Origin: Neckera pumila
Taxonomy: Eukaryota; Streptophyta; Bryopsida; Hypnales; Neckeraceae
Direction of reading: 5' to 3'
NCBI GenBank assembly: GCA_963969595.1
Contig: OZ018412.1
Coordinates: forward strand, 16,742,501 to 16,806,500
DNA length: 64,000 nucleotides
In this document: positions 44,489-58,500 of the stretch, piece after piece
Numbering within the stretch: position 1 is the stretch's first letter
Layout: each line of letters begins with the position of its first letter
The notes under the pieces: generated by a model
The model's input: the letters and a program-made list of their open reading frames with translations, nothing else
Databases searched by the model: none
What the model was told of the DNA's origin: nothing
Made by a program: the position numbers and the translations under genes

Positions 44489-44757
44489 TTAATATGTCTT
44501 TGTAAAATACCATTTGGATACACGCCTATTCTTCTTCAATCTGTAGTCCATTAACCTTGAAAAGCCACCAAGGACCCAAAATGGTGTTTGGATGACTTCA
44601 TCTAAGTATGTAGGATAGAAAGAAATGTATTTTTGTTCAATTTTTTGGAAAGTTGCTTGAATACATTTTCAATGAATAGTATTGCAAATTCCCTCATTAT
44701 AATATTACTGACTTTTCTAAATAAGAAGATGCTTAATCCAAGGATCATCCTTCAATT

Positions 44758-45076
44758 CACTAGTAGAAAACAAGCCATAAATAACTTGTTCACAATGACT
44801 ATAACAATCATTGTTGCAGTCATTTAGGGCAACAATGCCTACAAAATGACTATTGTGGTCATTTACTATAAGAAATATGTATTTTCTTGATGGATTTTTC
44901 GAGACATCTACTTGTTTTTGTATTAATAATAACGTCAAATGTAACATCAAAATGTTTTGTTTGACATTATTATTAACACAAAAATAGGTGGATGTCTAGA
45001 AAAATCCGTCAAGAAAAACATGAGATTTTTATAGTGATTGTAGACAAGGCATTTAGGACACTCTTTTTTACTAGTG
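44758..45076. mobile_element. CACTA-like MITE, 319 bp, with internal palindrome
   Basis: Ends CACTAGTAGAAAACAAG and TTTTTTACTAGTG pair over the CACTAGTA core. The flanks ATT and TTT are close to a 3 bp duplication. The interior folds: ATGTATTTTCTTGATGGATT (44877) is complementary to the AATCCGTCAAGAAAAACAT block (45004-45022), and TAATAATAACGTCAAATGT pairs with the TTTGACATTATTATTA block. Confidence 0.6.
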
Positions 45077-45079
45077 TTT

Positions 45080-45490
45080 GTAGTGTATTTTGGCCATTTC
45101 TTACTATTTCCTCTTGATGGATATTTTAGTCATGAATATGATATTCTCTGAATTTGAGACTGATTATTAAAAAAAAAAGACTTGTCAAGTGCAATTGTTA
45201 CTCCATTTGGAAAATTTTCTATCTATACTTATAAATTTCAATATTTTATAGCAATGCAAACTTTGGGCCTATAACCATGGTTTGTTGATTTTCTAATTTT
45301 CTAATAATATGATAACTTTGGTTTATGCTATGATATTATACACTATAATATACATCTATGGTGAAAGTTTCAATTTTTTTGAGTATATTTTGTATTTGAT
45401 ATGAATTTTCTTCATTTTTTCCTTCAAAGATTCACAATAATTTCAATTTTTTCCAAAAATTTGAAAAATTTATGATTTGCAATACACATA
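45080..45490. repeat. Diverged repeat R4, copy 2
   Basis: Longer relative of 27985-28190, begins right after the CACTA-like MITE. Non-coding. Confidence 0.45.
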
Positions 45491-45689
45491 TGGTTTCATC
45501 TCTGAAAAATAAGTATGAAAATTTTCCATCCATCAAAGCAAATTCCTTCTCGAGTATCAACAATAAGGTAAGATTGAGGTCCATACAACGTCCGGGTTCT
45601 AAAATTGCCCACCTCTTCAAATGTACACTATTTGTACATGTTGCTTTTTCATTGTATCAACAATGAATAAATCGTTTATATTTTAGGAG

Positions 45690-45870
45690 GTGGGCGATTT
45701 AAGAGCCCGATGCATTTCAACTTCAAAATTCAAAACCGTAATTCCACAAAGCTCCAAAAAAATATGAAACAATTTGGATTAGATGCCAAATTTCATTTGT
45801 CTTTCAAGGAAAATTTATTGAAAAAAACTTCAAGAAGTTTCACCTCCCTAAATTTTGTTTCAGCTCTTAA
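45690..45870. repeat. Dispersed repeat R2, copy 2
   Basis: Direct relative of 3986-4190 (see the shared blocks there). Confidence 0.6.
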
Positions 45871-46284
45871 ATGAATGTTTTATGAACCTCCTACCTTATA
45901 GTCCATGTGATAGGAGACAACTAGTGATCCCAAAACTAGTTTACAGAATTTAGTGTAATATGCTACCTTCAAGACAAAATAGGCATCAACTTTGGCTACC
46001 TTGAGATCAAATAGTATAAAAAAAATAGAAAAGAAAGAGTGTTGCAAGTTGTGAAGGATTATTGGGAATACCATAACACGAAACTGTCTAAATAGATGCC
46101 AATTCCAATGTGGAGGAAGTTGCAAATTGGCTATCAAATTCTATTGTTTGTTGCATTTTTGGCTAAAATGTTTCCATTTTTTTACAATGTACCAGTAGGA
46201 CAAGGATTTTTTCTGGTTAGAAACTCAACTAATTTTAGCCAGTTTAGGGGTCGCTGGAGACGACCCCGCTATCCCAGGATTCAA

Positions 46285-46297
46285 GGTTTAGGGTTTA
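46285..46297 (+). promoter_or_regulatory. Telo-box in the RAD50 upstream region
   Basis: GGTTTAGGGTTTA lies about 240 bp upstream of the RAD50 start codon. It contains the AAACCCTA telo-box on the minus strand, an element common near plant genes expressed in dividing cells. A GGGGTCG / CGACCCC inverted pair (46247-46253, 46261-46267) precedes it. TTTTGCAG just before 46525 could be the acceptor of a leader intron. Confidence 0.4.
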
Positions 46298-46533
46298 AGT
46301 CCCATTCACCGTTCTTTTGTGCATGCCGAATCCTTTTGAATGAGATTGAAGCACTTTCGCGAACCGTTCACGATTAGGTCACTCATCTTGTTAGAGGAAG
46401 CGAGAATGGGGTAGACGACCCGATGAAGATGGACCGCGATTGCTGATTGAAATCTGGAGGACTTTAATTGTGAGGGAAAACTCGAGGGGATCTGTCGTTT
46501 TTGTAAGATTGTGTTATTTTGCAGTTTGTCACG

Positions 46534-49500
46534 ATGAGTACGGTGGACAAGATGCTCATCAAGGGCATTCGGGCCTTTGACCCGGAGAATACGCGTGTCA
46601 TCACGTTCTTCCGACCTCTCACGCTCATTGTAGGGCCGAATGGAGCTGGCAAGACGGTACGCTCAGGATTTCTGAAGCCTTCTCGAGTGGATGCTTGCAG
46701 AATTTTAGATACATTGATGTGGAGAGCTCTTGATGAAGTATTTGACTAGGTTACGGAGAAAAAGAATACTCTTGCTCCCCGGTTTCTAATTCAGTAACAA
46801 TCTAAGCGTTCTTAAACGTTTTTCAATCTTTGAATGTGTAATTGCAGTTTGAGAAAAGAGTCTTTAGTAAAATTCGAGACTCGCTGAGTAAGCATTATCA
46901 AACGCAATTGAGAAATTGTGAGAACGAAAATATTTCGTTTTCCAGTAACACGGGTATTAGTAGTTGGTAATTAGCTCGTATGCTGGTGGCTGAAATTCGA
47001 GGTTTATACATTGTTTCTCGTAGGCAAGAGCGTCTACGTTCAATTCACTGCTCCTGGACCATCGCGTGTTTATTAAAAGTGTTTGCCATTAACAATTGGA
47101 AAGTTTTGTGTTAGCCTTGCTTCAAGTACTTCTGTAGTAGGAGTGATAGATGGTGAATTTATATTTTTGCAAAGTACACCCGACATTCGGGTGATCGGCA
47201 CTAATGGATAGTGCAGGAAAGGGAAGGGAAGGCAACATCCGATTTTAAGGGATGGGAAGGGAACTGTGAAGTTCGGATGTTTTATGGTGCAAGAATCGAC
47301 TTGATAGAGTGTGTTTAATCAGGTTTAGAAAGTTTCAAGAACATCTGTATCGTTAACTTTAGCATCTGAAATGCTAAAACCCGTGACCCTTGCAACCGGA
47401 TTGGACCAGTTTCCAGAGCAAGAACCTTCCGAGATCATCGTCAATTAGGTTATTCAAGTTGGTCAGTGTGCATTAATTGTCCCCATATATTGCGATCGAC
47501 GTGTCTTGAATTTTCGCTTGTTCTAGGGCCAGTCTGTAAGATCTTATTCTATATATTGGTAATAGTGATGGGGCTTTATTGCTGAGCGATTCCAGACAAT
47601 TATCGAGTGCTTGAAGCATGCTTGCACAGGGGAGCTACCTCCGAATTCAAGGTCTGGTCATACATTTATTCATGATCCAAAGGTATGACGTCTCTGTTTG
47701 TCCTGCCAAAGTTTTGGGGCGTGAGCGTGCAATTTGCAAGTAACAACCATCACTGAGCTTGAACATTTTTAGACTGTCTTACGAATATTGTATAATCTAC
47801 TGTTGATCGTCGTTGTGGCCCTCCTTACTCATTAATTGGAAAGTGTATGTAAAATCAATTATGGTGACGGTTTTGGATAGAGTTTCAGCCTTATTGACAT
47901 TTTTGGATGGTCAGGTTGCTGGAGAGACTGAGACCAAGGGGCAAATAAAGCTGAGATTCAAGACTGCTGCAGGGAAGGATGTTGTTTGTATCCGGTCTTT
48001 CCAGCTCACACAGAAGGCTTCAAAGATGGAGTACAAGGCTATTGAAAGTGTTATTCAGACCCTCGATCACAACGGTGAGGTGCGAAATTTCTCATTCGAC
48101 CTATTACTCATCGTCCTATATGAAGTAAAGAATAATTTTATTGGATCCATTTCTTGATTGTTAAGATGTTGAGTTAGACATGCTTGGTATGTTATTCCAT
48201 AAATTAATTCAAGTAATTGTACGGAGTATTATACATCAATGTCTTGGTGTATTTTGATCTTTCGACTTCAAGTGACCTCGATGTGTTTGTGTGTGCAGAA
48301 AGTTGCTCTTAGCTATAAGTGCGCTGATATTGATAGGGAAATTCCTGCTCTAATGGGAGTGTCGAAAGCGATTTTGGAAAACGTGATATTTGTGCACCAA
48401 GACGATGCAAATTGGCCCTTAGCCGAACCTGCTGTTCTGAAGAGGAAGTTCGATGATATATTTTCCGCCACCAGGTACAGATAGTTCTATCCCTGCAGAA
48501 TTACAGTTGTCTGCATATGTAGGTGGTTTCTAAAGATTTTTACTCGAGTCTTTACATAATTGCGCACATGGTATTATCAATGTAACTCGTTAGATGATGT
48601 GGTTTAGAGCCTGATGAATTGCGCCGGCTTGGTAAATATCGGTTTTGAGTCACAACTCACCTCTAAATTTGAAACTTGGTAGGTACACGAAGGCATTGGA
48701 AGTCCTAAAGAAGCTGCACAAGGATCAAGCGCAGGGAATTAAGATGTACAAATTGAAGTTGGAAAACCTGAAAACTGTGAAGGACGCAGCTCATAAAGTA
48801 AGTGTTCCCTGGGCCGTTTGAAGATTGAGATTAGATATTGTGTTTGCATGCACATCTCTCCGTAGATGCTGGCATACTTTTGAAAAAACTTATTGGCTAT
48901 ATATCACCAGTCCCATGGTCTGCATGTTGCCAAGGACCAGTTGTTACTCACCTGGTCGTGAATTGAAATTTTGTGATTTTGAAATTTTCTTCTCCAAATT
49001 TTGCAGATTCGTGACCATAGGACTCTGTGTTGTTCCTTGTTGAGGTGTGCAGTTTCGTGAGAACATTGAGCAAGATCAGGGAAAGTCTGATTACTTGCGC
49101 AAGCAAATTTGGGATCTGGAAAAGACGATTGCTGATTCTCGCAGGAGAATAAGTGTTATGGAAGAGGGTTTGAAGGAATTTGCAGAATTAAGGGAAACAA
49201 TACAAATCAAGCTCTCGGAAAGAAAGATGTTGAAAAACAAGAAGGATGAACAGTTGCAAGCTCTTCGTGACGAGTGCACAGGTCAGCTTCTTTTTTCTGG
49301 GCACTGTTCGATGTAGTAAATATAAGATCGGCATGTAGCTATCATCTAAGTATATAAGGAAAGTTGCACTCCGACATTATTTTAGAACAAGATAGGTGCT
49401 AACCTGAAATTGAGGTCAATAAGCCCTTTTACCTTCGAAGGAATAATAATACATTTCAGCTTTTGCAGAATTTTACCTTGGCATGGACTTTCTCTAACGT

Positions 49501-52500
49501 AATGTATGCTTGTTTGTGCTATTTTTATAACTAGCAATTGGATTTTAAAGTCTATTATTTCCACGAGCCCAGTACATTTGATCACATTCTACTCCACTTG
49601 TTCAAAAGATCTCGGGAGGTACTCCATGGAATCGGTTTACTTAAAAAAGATTATGGTAAACAGATCCGGACGACGAGCTCTTGCGTTGGCAAAATGATTT
49701 CAATGAAAATCTTGTTGAGATGAGCTTGAACCTAAAGAACAAAGAAAGGAATCTCGACGATGCTGAAGAAGATGCAAGAAAACTGTCTGACCGGCGCGGT
49801 GCGAGTTATACTCTACAAGGCAAGCTGCAAGCCGAAGTAGAGGTATATTCTGCGACTATAGCACTGTTACATCGCGGGTTTTAGGCTGTGATAAGACCCA
49901 GGGCTGCATTGTGTATGATTGTTGAGCATAAATCTGGTTTTCCTTTGGCTTATGAACGGGTGTGTGATGCTGCTTTTGTGAGATAGATTTGTATGCTTAT
50001 TGTCGATTTTAAAATTGTTTACTCGACCCTTGCCACTATGTGTATGACAGGGGAATGAGAAAGCGAAAACAGAACTGGAGAATGAAATTCGCAAAGTGTT
50101 TAAGGAGCACAATTTAGGAAACATTGCGCTTCGCCCTCTGCAGGTTGAAGAAGAGCGAGTCTTTGTGCAACGAATTGAACAGCGTTATTTGGAGCTGAAC
50201 AAGGATTATATTCAGCTAAAGGTACGGAGGGCTAGGTTGCTTTCCTGTAATGTTTTTGGAGAGCATGAATTGTAGTAAGTAGGCAGAGCTTACATGGTGG
50301 TATGGTAGTTATCTCAAGAACTCAGTGTGGACACGTAGAGGTCTCTGGATACGTGACGTTCCTTTTCTGTGTGCTCTGAGGCAATGGAAGTTTAATTGCA
50401 AGGTATGGGATCCCAGAGCAAGAGTTGCTTTGGTCAAAGCCTATTATACTTCTACATCATTTTCTCAACATAAAAAGGTTCTTATATCAGATCGCACAGG
50501 TTCGGGTCAGGATTTTAATCATTCTGCAACGCAATGCTTCGTTTTGCACTTCTGAACTGCGCTACAGTAGCCACGTATTAGGCCGATGATAATTTATGTT
50601 GGCATGATGTCTGTAGGAGGCAAATCGGGTCGAGACTGCCAAGTTGTGGGGAATTGTTCAGAAGGCAAGTGAAGAGTATCTTGGTGCAAAAAATAAAGTC
50701 ATTGCAAAACTTGAAAAGAAGGTAAGCGCCTTCGCTGCAGAAGCGTATATGTGCGGTTTGACCAGATGCAGGTGTAAAGTTTTTGCTACTGTGGTGCTCT
50801 ATGCCTTATGATTTGCATGCTTTTGATAGTCTTACTATTTTTCATGGTCTTACACCTCGAAGAGATCTGAAATCTGTTGATAATGACGAATGTTTGAACT
50901 GTGGGTTTAGACCGCTACAGAAACTGACATTTCAGAGCTCGAAGAAAACTTGGCATCCGGATCTCATTCTCTTTCAGACAATGAATCGCTTCGACTTGAT
51001 GCAGCAGAGAAAAAGGCAGTAAGTTTGAATTCTTTGATTTCAAGTACAGAGGACTCTTGTCTCACGTATGGAAACCGCTGGAGCCCGCTTATGTTTGAAA
51101 ATCGGAACCTGCACTCCTAAACCAAGCACTGTTAAAGCTTTGTGAATGAGGCACTCTTCTATCTTATTAAGATGAAGCAATCCATCATCGTATTTAAGAA
51201 TCTCAGTTCTAAGATTTCCTTAATTAGATGTCGTGATCTTGGAGTGCAGATTGAGATGGTTAAAACCTTGGAGTCGAAAGAGGAAGAGGTCCAATATGAG
51301 GCAATGATAGAGGAGGGTAAACGTGATCTTAATGACTGCGACACCACGCTAAAACACTTGCGTCGTGAAAAGGATGCAATAGCCAGCGAGTCTGCCGATC
51401 TTGCTGGTTTGAGGTTAAAACAGGAAGAGCTCGCAGACAAGGAATTGACTCTTCAGAAACTGTACACATTGGCCTTTACTTCCTCCAATCATGATATCTC
51501 TTTATTCTCTTCTTGCCGGATATTTTACTGACGTTCCTTGTTTGTGTACATGATGCTGTATAATAGAGCGTCGGATCAGTCTATCATGGTCACCTTCAAT
51601 TGGCTTTCAGGAATTGAACCCTGGAGAATTGTTTACAATCATCACATTCTCTTAATCATTTTCAATGTGAAATTGCTTGTATAACAGTGTAGCTGACAAG
51701 AAAGAAGCAATCAAGAAGGCTTTGAGAAGATTGCCTGAATCAAAAGACTTGAAGCGAGAGTTAGAGAATGCCTTGAAGTATACCTCACCCATCCGAGATG
51801 TTTTTGTAATTTGTGGATCGTTCAGGCAGTTGAGATTTTTGTTCTTGCGATTCCACTAGGATATACGGTGGCAGGTTATTACTATTTAGTGGAAGCGTAG
51901 GAGTTCTGTTCATTTGACTAGTCAGAAAACATTTTGACAGTTTCTCATAATCCAAATGGGCTATCGGAATTCATGTGCTTACGGCTGATAGTTATATATG
52001 GTATCAGGACAAGCAAGGCAAACGCAGCGGAAATAGGCGAAAAGTGTGCAGCTGCCGAGAAAGAGGTTGTCAAAGTTGATTCCAGGATACAAGAGACAAG
52101 TTTGAGTCTTTCCAGATATCAACGTGATCGAGATTGTAAGTAGCTCAATATGAATTTACCTCACGGTATATTTTTGTCTTCAGATCGTATTTCTTTCTTT
52201 TATGACTGACTTGTATAGGCGTTGTATTGCCCGCGATAGGTTCGCAATCTTTAGAATTTGTCCGAGTGAAGGGATAGAATTAGGTTAAACTCTGTATAAC
52301 TGTTGAGATTGAGATTAGGCATCATTTTTAGGTTTAGTACAATTTCCTTCCGAGAATTTAAACAACAGTTGTCTCATTATCTCATCCAGGAATATATAGA
52401 TGCTTGTTCGAGAAAATTGTCTCTTTAGGGGGACATCCAGAGGAATCCAGAAACCTCTGCCTTGGATTTCTGGGGTGCAGCAAAGATTTTTGATCTTTTG

Positions 52501-55500
52501 ACTCCGAGTCTGTTGTGAATCGAAGACGTCTGTGTGCAGCAGCGCAGTACAACTGTGCTCACTTTGCATTCAACCTGTCCGAATGCTGTATTAGGGTCCA
52601 AATTTAGCTAAGCCAAATGTATTGTTTCTTTTTCTTTGGAGCGCCGTTATGCAAACCTGTCGTGTAAGATGCTGAACTGATTGCTTCTTGAAATTGCACA
52701 GCAAAACATAAGATTCTGCTCGGGAGACTTGAATCTATCTTGCAGCTGAATGTGGAGATCGCGGACTTTCAAGGGCGGCTACAAGAGGCTGTTAAAGCGA
52801 AGGAACTTCACAGGAGGTCTGGAGTTTTTCTATATTTCAAATCTCTAGTGTTTTTTTATTTATGGCGCTTTTTTCAATCCTCAACTTGTTAGGAAGTTCG
52901 ACTTGATCTTTCAAGAACCTTTATGTGACATAATATTATCTAAGCTAATTGTCCAGCTCGATTCGCCGGATGTCGTTGAGGCTTATGCTTGATGCTAAAA
53001 CCTGAAAATGGTTTTATTAATGTATACCGGTTCTTTAGATTGTCAGCTTTTAGAGTGATCTTTGAGGTGTTTTTCACATGTTGTTCACAATATGTATCGA
53101 TTCTGTGATTCTGTAATCAACATTTTCAGCAAATGTATTCTGCGGTCCTTTGTTTCCAAACTTTCGAGTATTGTATTTGACGGTGTTAAATACATTGTAT
53201 TTAACATAACACCTTGTAACTCGATTATGTGAATTCAACAAAATTTAATTTATCGTTTGAGATTATCAATGGTATTGTTCAATGAATCCATTTATTGATG
53301 TTGCTGGAGTTGTGTTTTTGAATGAGGTATTGTGATTCACTGATTCTTGCTTCTAGAGTTTGACTTTATGTAGCGGATTTCGTTACCTCTTCACAGCTGA
53401 GGTGATACCATTTCTGTGTTTGCTGTATGACAGTGAGCATGATATGGCAAATGCTATGAAAAAAATGTTTGATCCTTTCGAGAGAATAGCTCGGTCTAAA
53501 CATTACTGCCCCTGCTGTGAACGTGGATTTGATCCTGAAGAAGAGGATAACTTTGTCAAAAAGGTAAGCCTCTGAATTTGGGTAGCACATAGTCCGAAAA
53601 CATCCAGCATGCTAACTTTGAGTATTGCCATATTTATGTGGTTCCCTGTTTACATGTTGAAATTCGTAAGTTTATACTCCGAGCAATAAATCATGCTTTC
53701 TTCCCTGTGAAATTATCGATCGCGAAAGTTAAACTGCGCATTTTACAACGTGATTCTGCAGCAAAGGGTGAATGCTTCCGGTTACACTGATAAACTGCGG
53801 GAACATGCTAGGCGAACTGCGGAAGCAGAAATGAAAGTGCAATCACTAGACAAACTACGGGCTGTTCACGATGAATATCAAAAGTTGTCAAGTGACCTTA
53901 TTCCAGCAGCAGAGAAGAGTTTGGTGGAGCTCAGAGGAGAAAAAGAGCAACTAACGGAAGCACACGAAGATGTACGAACATTTCGTTGCTCCTTTTTCCT
54001 TTTGTGATTTTGTCTTATCGTGTCATTGGAATTCAACAATTCGTTTCTTCTTTGTCGCTGGACATTGCACTCCTAATCTCTCCTCCGATCTTCACAATTC
54101 CAGTATTATTCTTTATCCAATAGTTTAGGACATGTTGTCAGGTCGCATCTCACAAACTGATCGCAATGCATATATAGCTGAAGTTATGCAGATGTATGTC
54201 TCTCGGGAATTTTATGTTTGCCACGTCTGAAGAATTTCATGTGCATGTACTGCCAGATGGTGGGGTTGCTTGCACAAGCTCAGTCCGAGGTGGAGATGAT
54301 TCAGAAGCTTGAAGTCCCAGCAGATCGGATCTCAGAACTTCACAAAGATATTGAGAATGTGAAGAAGCAAGTGGCAGACCAAGAATACAATTTAGGCACC
54401 AGGTCCCAAGGCGCCCGCACATTAGATGATATTGCAGCTGAAGTAAGAAGCTGGGAAGAGAAACGGTACACACTGTGATTTTTATAAACGTTACAAGTTA
54501 CCTGAATAGAGCTGCTGCACCCATCTAGAGTGTAAAACCACTTACAGAGCGTCTCGAAACTTCATGTGCATTTATGGTGTCGACAGCTGTGAGACATTTC
54601 ATTTTAAAGTTGCATGGCATCGAAAGGTCTTTGGCATTTCTTATTATTCTCAATCTATCCGGAGTAGCAATCACGAATTTTCTCTAGACCCTATGATTGC
54701 TTTGTACTCTACTGTAGCCTACGAGGTTCTATGTTACAATACACATTTCATTGCAGATAGTGTTTTATGCATGATTTTATAGACATAACTTTTAGCTTGA
54801 TGTATGCAGGGATGATACTTACAGAAGAGTGGAGAAGATGCGGGAGGAGCATAATTTCCTGAAAGATGATTTGATATCCTGGCAGAACAAGATGTTTGCA
54901 GCTCGAGAGGAAAAGGTCAAGCTCATGAGCGAGATTACTGAACGAAAACGCAAAATGAAGGAAATAGAAAAGCTGACTGACGAGATTGTGCAAATTGATC
55001 TGGACATAGAGGTGGGCCTGTGGGTGTGACTTGTGGTGTGCATATCCTCCATTGATTTATATGAACTTTCAAATTTTGGGGTCTTGGTGAAATGTCAATC
55101 ATTCATGTCTGGTTGAAATCAAGTGCCTGTTTTAAAGGTTGACCCGGTATGTATTTCTTCATTTGATTTGCAAGGTTTTGAGCTTGAGAGTTCTGTTCCT
55201 ATGTAATTTTTGTTGTAATTGTCCTTTTAATATTTGTTTTGTGCGTGAATATTTAGTAAACATCCTTTACGTCTAGGTCGAAGAAGCATTGTATTACTAA
55301 TTTCATTTCCATAGCAATCGGTAGAAGTCTATTGTCCAGAGATATCCAATCTGATGATGACTTGATGACATTCAACAATTGACTTCCAAAGCATGTCCTG
55401 GTCGCTTGTGCTGATGAGTTTCTCTAAGAAGTTAAGTAGCTGGGAAACGAAGTGAAGGGGATCTCCAAGTCATACATCGTGCATTCTTTTACCTTGAGGG

Positions 55501-58500
55501 TCGTTAAATTCAACGCCTGCAAGATAAAGATATGTGTTGTAATGGTCGTGTAGGCTTGCCGGTGCTGTCTTTGTGGATTATCATGAGTCGAATGTTCTGA
55601 ATTAGTGACGATGACCTTTGATGTTATATCTGAGATGTTCAAGTACTGTACATATCACATGCTAACCTCGACTAACTGCTTGAGGAGGTTCAGATATATA
55701 AGCAAGCCCTTGCTTCGGAAAAACAGAAAAAAGAGCGTATTGAGAAAGAGCACTCTGATTATAAGAACACCAAGACGACGGAGGAAGAAGTGAGCTTGAA
55801 AGAACTGAACAGGTTTAAGCAGGATATTGACAGACTCAGGAGTCCATTGGATAAGCTCCAAAAGTAAGGGAGTTCTTTGCCGTCTGACTTACTTTTGTTC
55901 TGTAAACTAAATACGGATGTGGCTCGCATCTTTAAGGAAAGGCGGGTTTATTGAGCAGTTGGCGGTGCATTTTTAATTGTATTGTTATACTGATATATTA
56001 GAACATTAGACCTTAATTTATACATGCTTTATTTTCACCTCGGTTGGCCTGGGATAGTGCATTTTGTTATCGATTAAAATTAAGTCCTCTTTGTTGTACT
56101 TCTACTTGATGTGAACTACTTGATGTCTAGGTTTTCTCTCGCTGGAAAGGAAGAGGATCTCAGGAAGCTCAATGAAGAAATTAATCGTCAAGAAACTAAA
56201 ATGGCAGAGAAGGATCGTGAAGTGAAAAACTTGCGTGATGAGATTGCAAGCATGGCTGGGGTTGTTGCAGACCGAAGAGAGGTGAAGCGTAATATCGAGG
56301 ATAACATACAGTATCGGAAATCACTTCGGGAGGAAAAGGACATGATTAATATAATCGAAGGACTAGAAACGGAGCTGGCGAGCAAGGGTGACTTGCGTAT
56401 GCTGGAAGCAGATTTGAAAAGAGCTAATGGTGACTTGGAGAGACTGCTCTCAGAGGTAGGTATAGTGAGACGTCATAAATCTTTCAATGGGGCTAAGGTT
56501 CTTTCTCGATTCTGATCTATATCCTTCTTTCGGTGAAATTGTTCGAGGATGCTTAAAGCAATTATTCCTGTGTACATGAGGAACTATTGGTACTCCATTT
56601 TGTGGATGATTGGGTAAATCATAATGATGGACAATGGTCTACAAAGATCTCCTGAGGTCTTCTGTGTGCTTAAATGTTGAACTCAAATCTCCCTTCTTAC
56701 TAGGTGTCATCTTTTTAATGTTATAAGTAAACTTCCCACATTTATTAATGAATTCCCATATTTTCATTATCTCATGGCTTTATGTGATTTGTTGATGGTT
56801 TTGTACTGGTTGTGGTGAGATTCTATGACTCAAACTTTAACTTAGTATAAATTGGTACTGCTGAACATTGATTCTCCAGTCTGTAACATCCTTTGTAACC
56901 AGTTGCTGACCAGAGATTCCGATGATGCAGCTGAATAGAAGCCAAGGAACCAGTGCTGTTTATGAGAGCAATGTGAGCAAGAACAAGGGTGAATTGAACC
57001 AGCCTCAGTACAAAGATATTGAAAAGCGTTATAGCACCCAGCTTATCCAACTCAAGGTATGCGTTCGAATGCATTTTTTCTAATACTGCAGCGAATTTCA
57101 ACAATTATAATCGACTTATTTAATTTACGATCTGTTATTTACGAATCCATTTAATTGTTTGCGTTTATATATGTGTGGATTTTTTACTTTTTGGAGCTCT
57201 TTTGGTTAAATGGTTGCAGACAACTGAGATGGCCAACAAGGATCTTGACAAATACTACCATGCCCTTGACAAGTGAGCAGCTTGTCGCTTGGTCCTCTCG
57301 GCCATCGCAGATTAATTACGATTCGAGGTCTTCGGAGATGATAATTGCAAGAACTTGGGTTGTTATAGGGGGTGGGGGTGGGGAAAACAATTAATGAATT
57401 TTGATATAGACTGACGCTGCATCCTATTTGTTAATATTATATTTGGAGAGCCTTACGAGAAGTACAATCGTTATGATTTTTCGCTTGTTTGTTAGTCATT
57501 TGGGGTCTGATTGGATGTAAACATTCTGTGGTATTGAGCCTGGGTCTTTGACAGGGCGTTGTTGCGGTTCCATTCGATGAAGATGGAAGAAATCAATAAG
57601 ATTGTTAAAGAATTATGGCAACAAACCTATCGGGGTCAAGATATTGATTTCATCGAGATTCGATCAGACGCGGAGGGTGTGGGGACTCGCTCATACAGCT
57701 ACAGGGTTAGTGTTCTTGTGTCATATCGTTGCTCTCGTATTATTAAGAGGTCTCTCGGGTACAGTATTGTCGTAACCAAAAGATTCTCTTAGACCTTCTG
57801 GTGTGACAACTTTCTGGTCAGACCTTTATACTCATACGTGGTGCTGGCTTTGTAACCGTATGTGCCAGTTCCACCTGATATGACTCAGTGCAAGCAGTAG
57901 GATGTTTGTGATGACTGATATCTGGCACTGGGATGGTATTCTGAATATATTTTGGCTGTATTTGTTGTTAAATATTTGAGCTCCATGAAGCTCATGAGAT
58001 CCGCAATGGCCAAGGGACACTGGCAATTTATAGGTGATTAAAGGTGTATCACCATCTGTCGCGTTAAGGCAAACTTTGAGCTACTAGTTCATGCAAGTAA
58101 CGTTATTTAAGTGCAAGCTTATGTCCAGGTGGTTATGCGGAGTGGGGACGCTGAATTGGACATGCGGGGTCGTTGCAGTGCTGGTCAGAAGGTACTCTCT
58201 TGATGCTTGAAGTTTGTATCGATCATACCTTGTCTTACGCTCTTTGACTTATCTAGGGATATTGCATATAGCTTGTCAAGGTGTTCAGGAACAGCTTGCT
58301 TGACAGCCTGTTGAGTGCGAATGTGATCACAATGATCCAGTTCTAACCACTCTTGAAAAAATGAATATCACAAGCGGTGATACCGTAGGAGTACTTCTAT
58401 TTTAAACCTCTTGTAGCATACACATGTTCTCATGTTGCTTCTTTCTCTTAACCTGGCGACTTAATTCCTTACTATCTGATTTATCAAATGTTTTGAAGAA

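Noticed and set aside
46261..46320. Possible tRNA-like fold upstream of RAD50 (GGATTCAAGG near 46278)
   Set aside because: No acceptor stem or anticodon arm can be paired around it.
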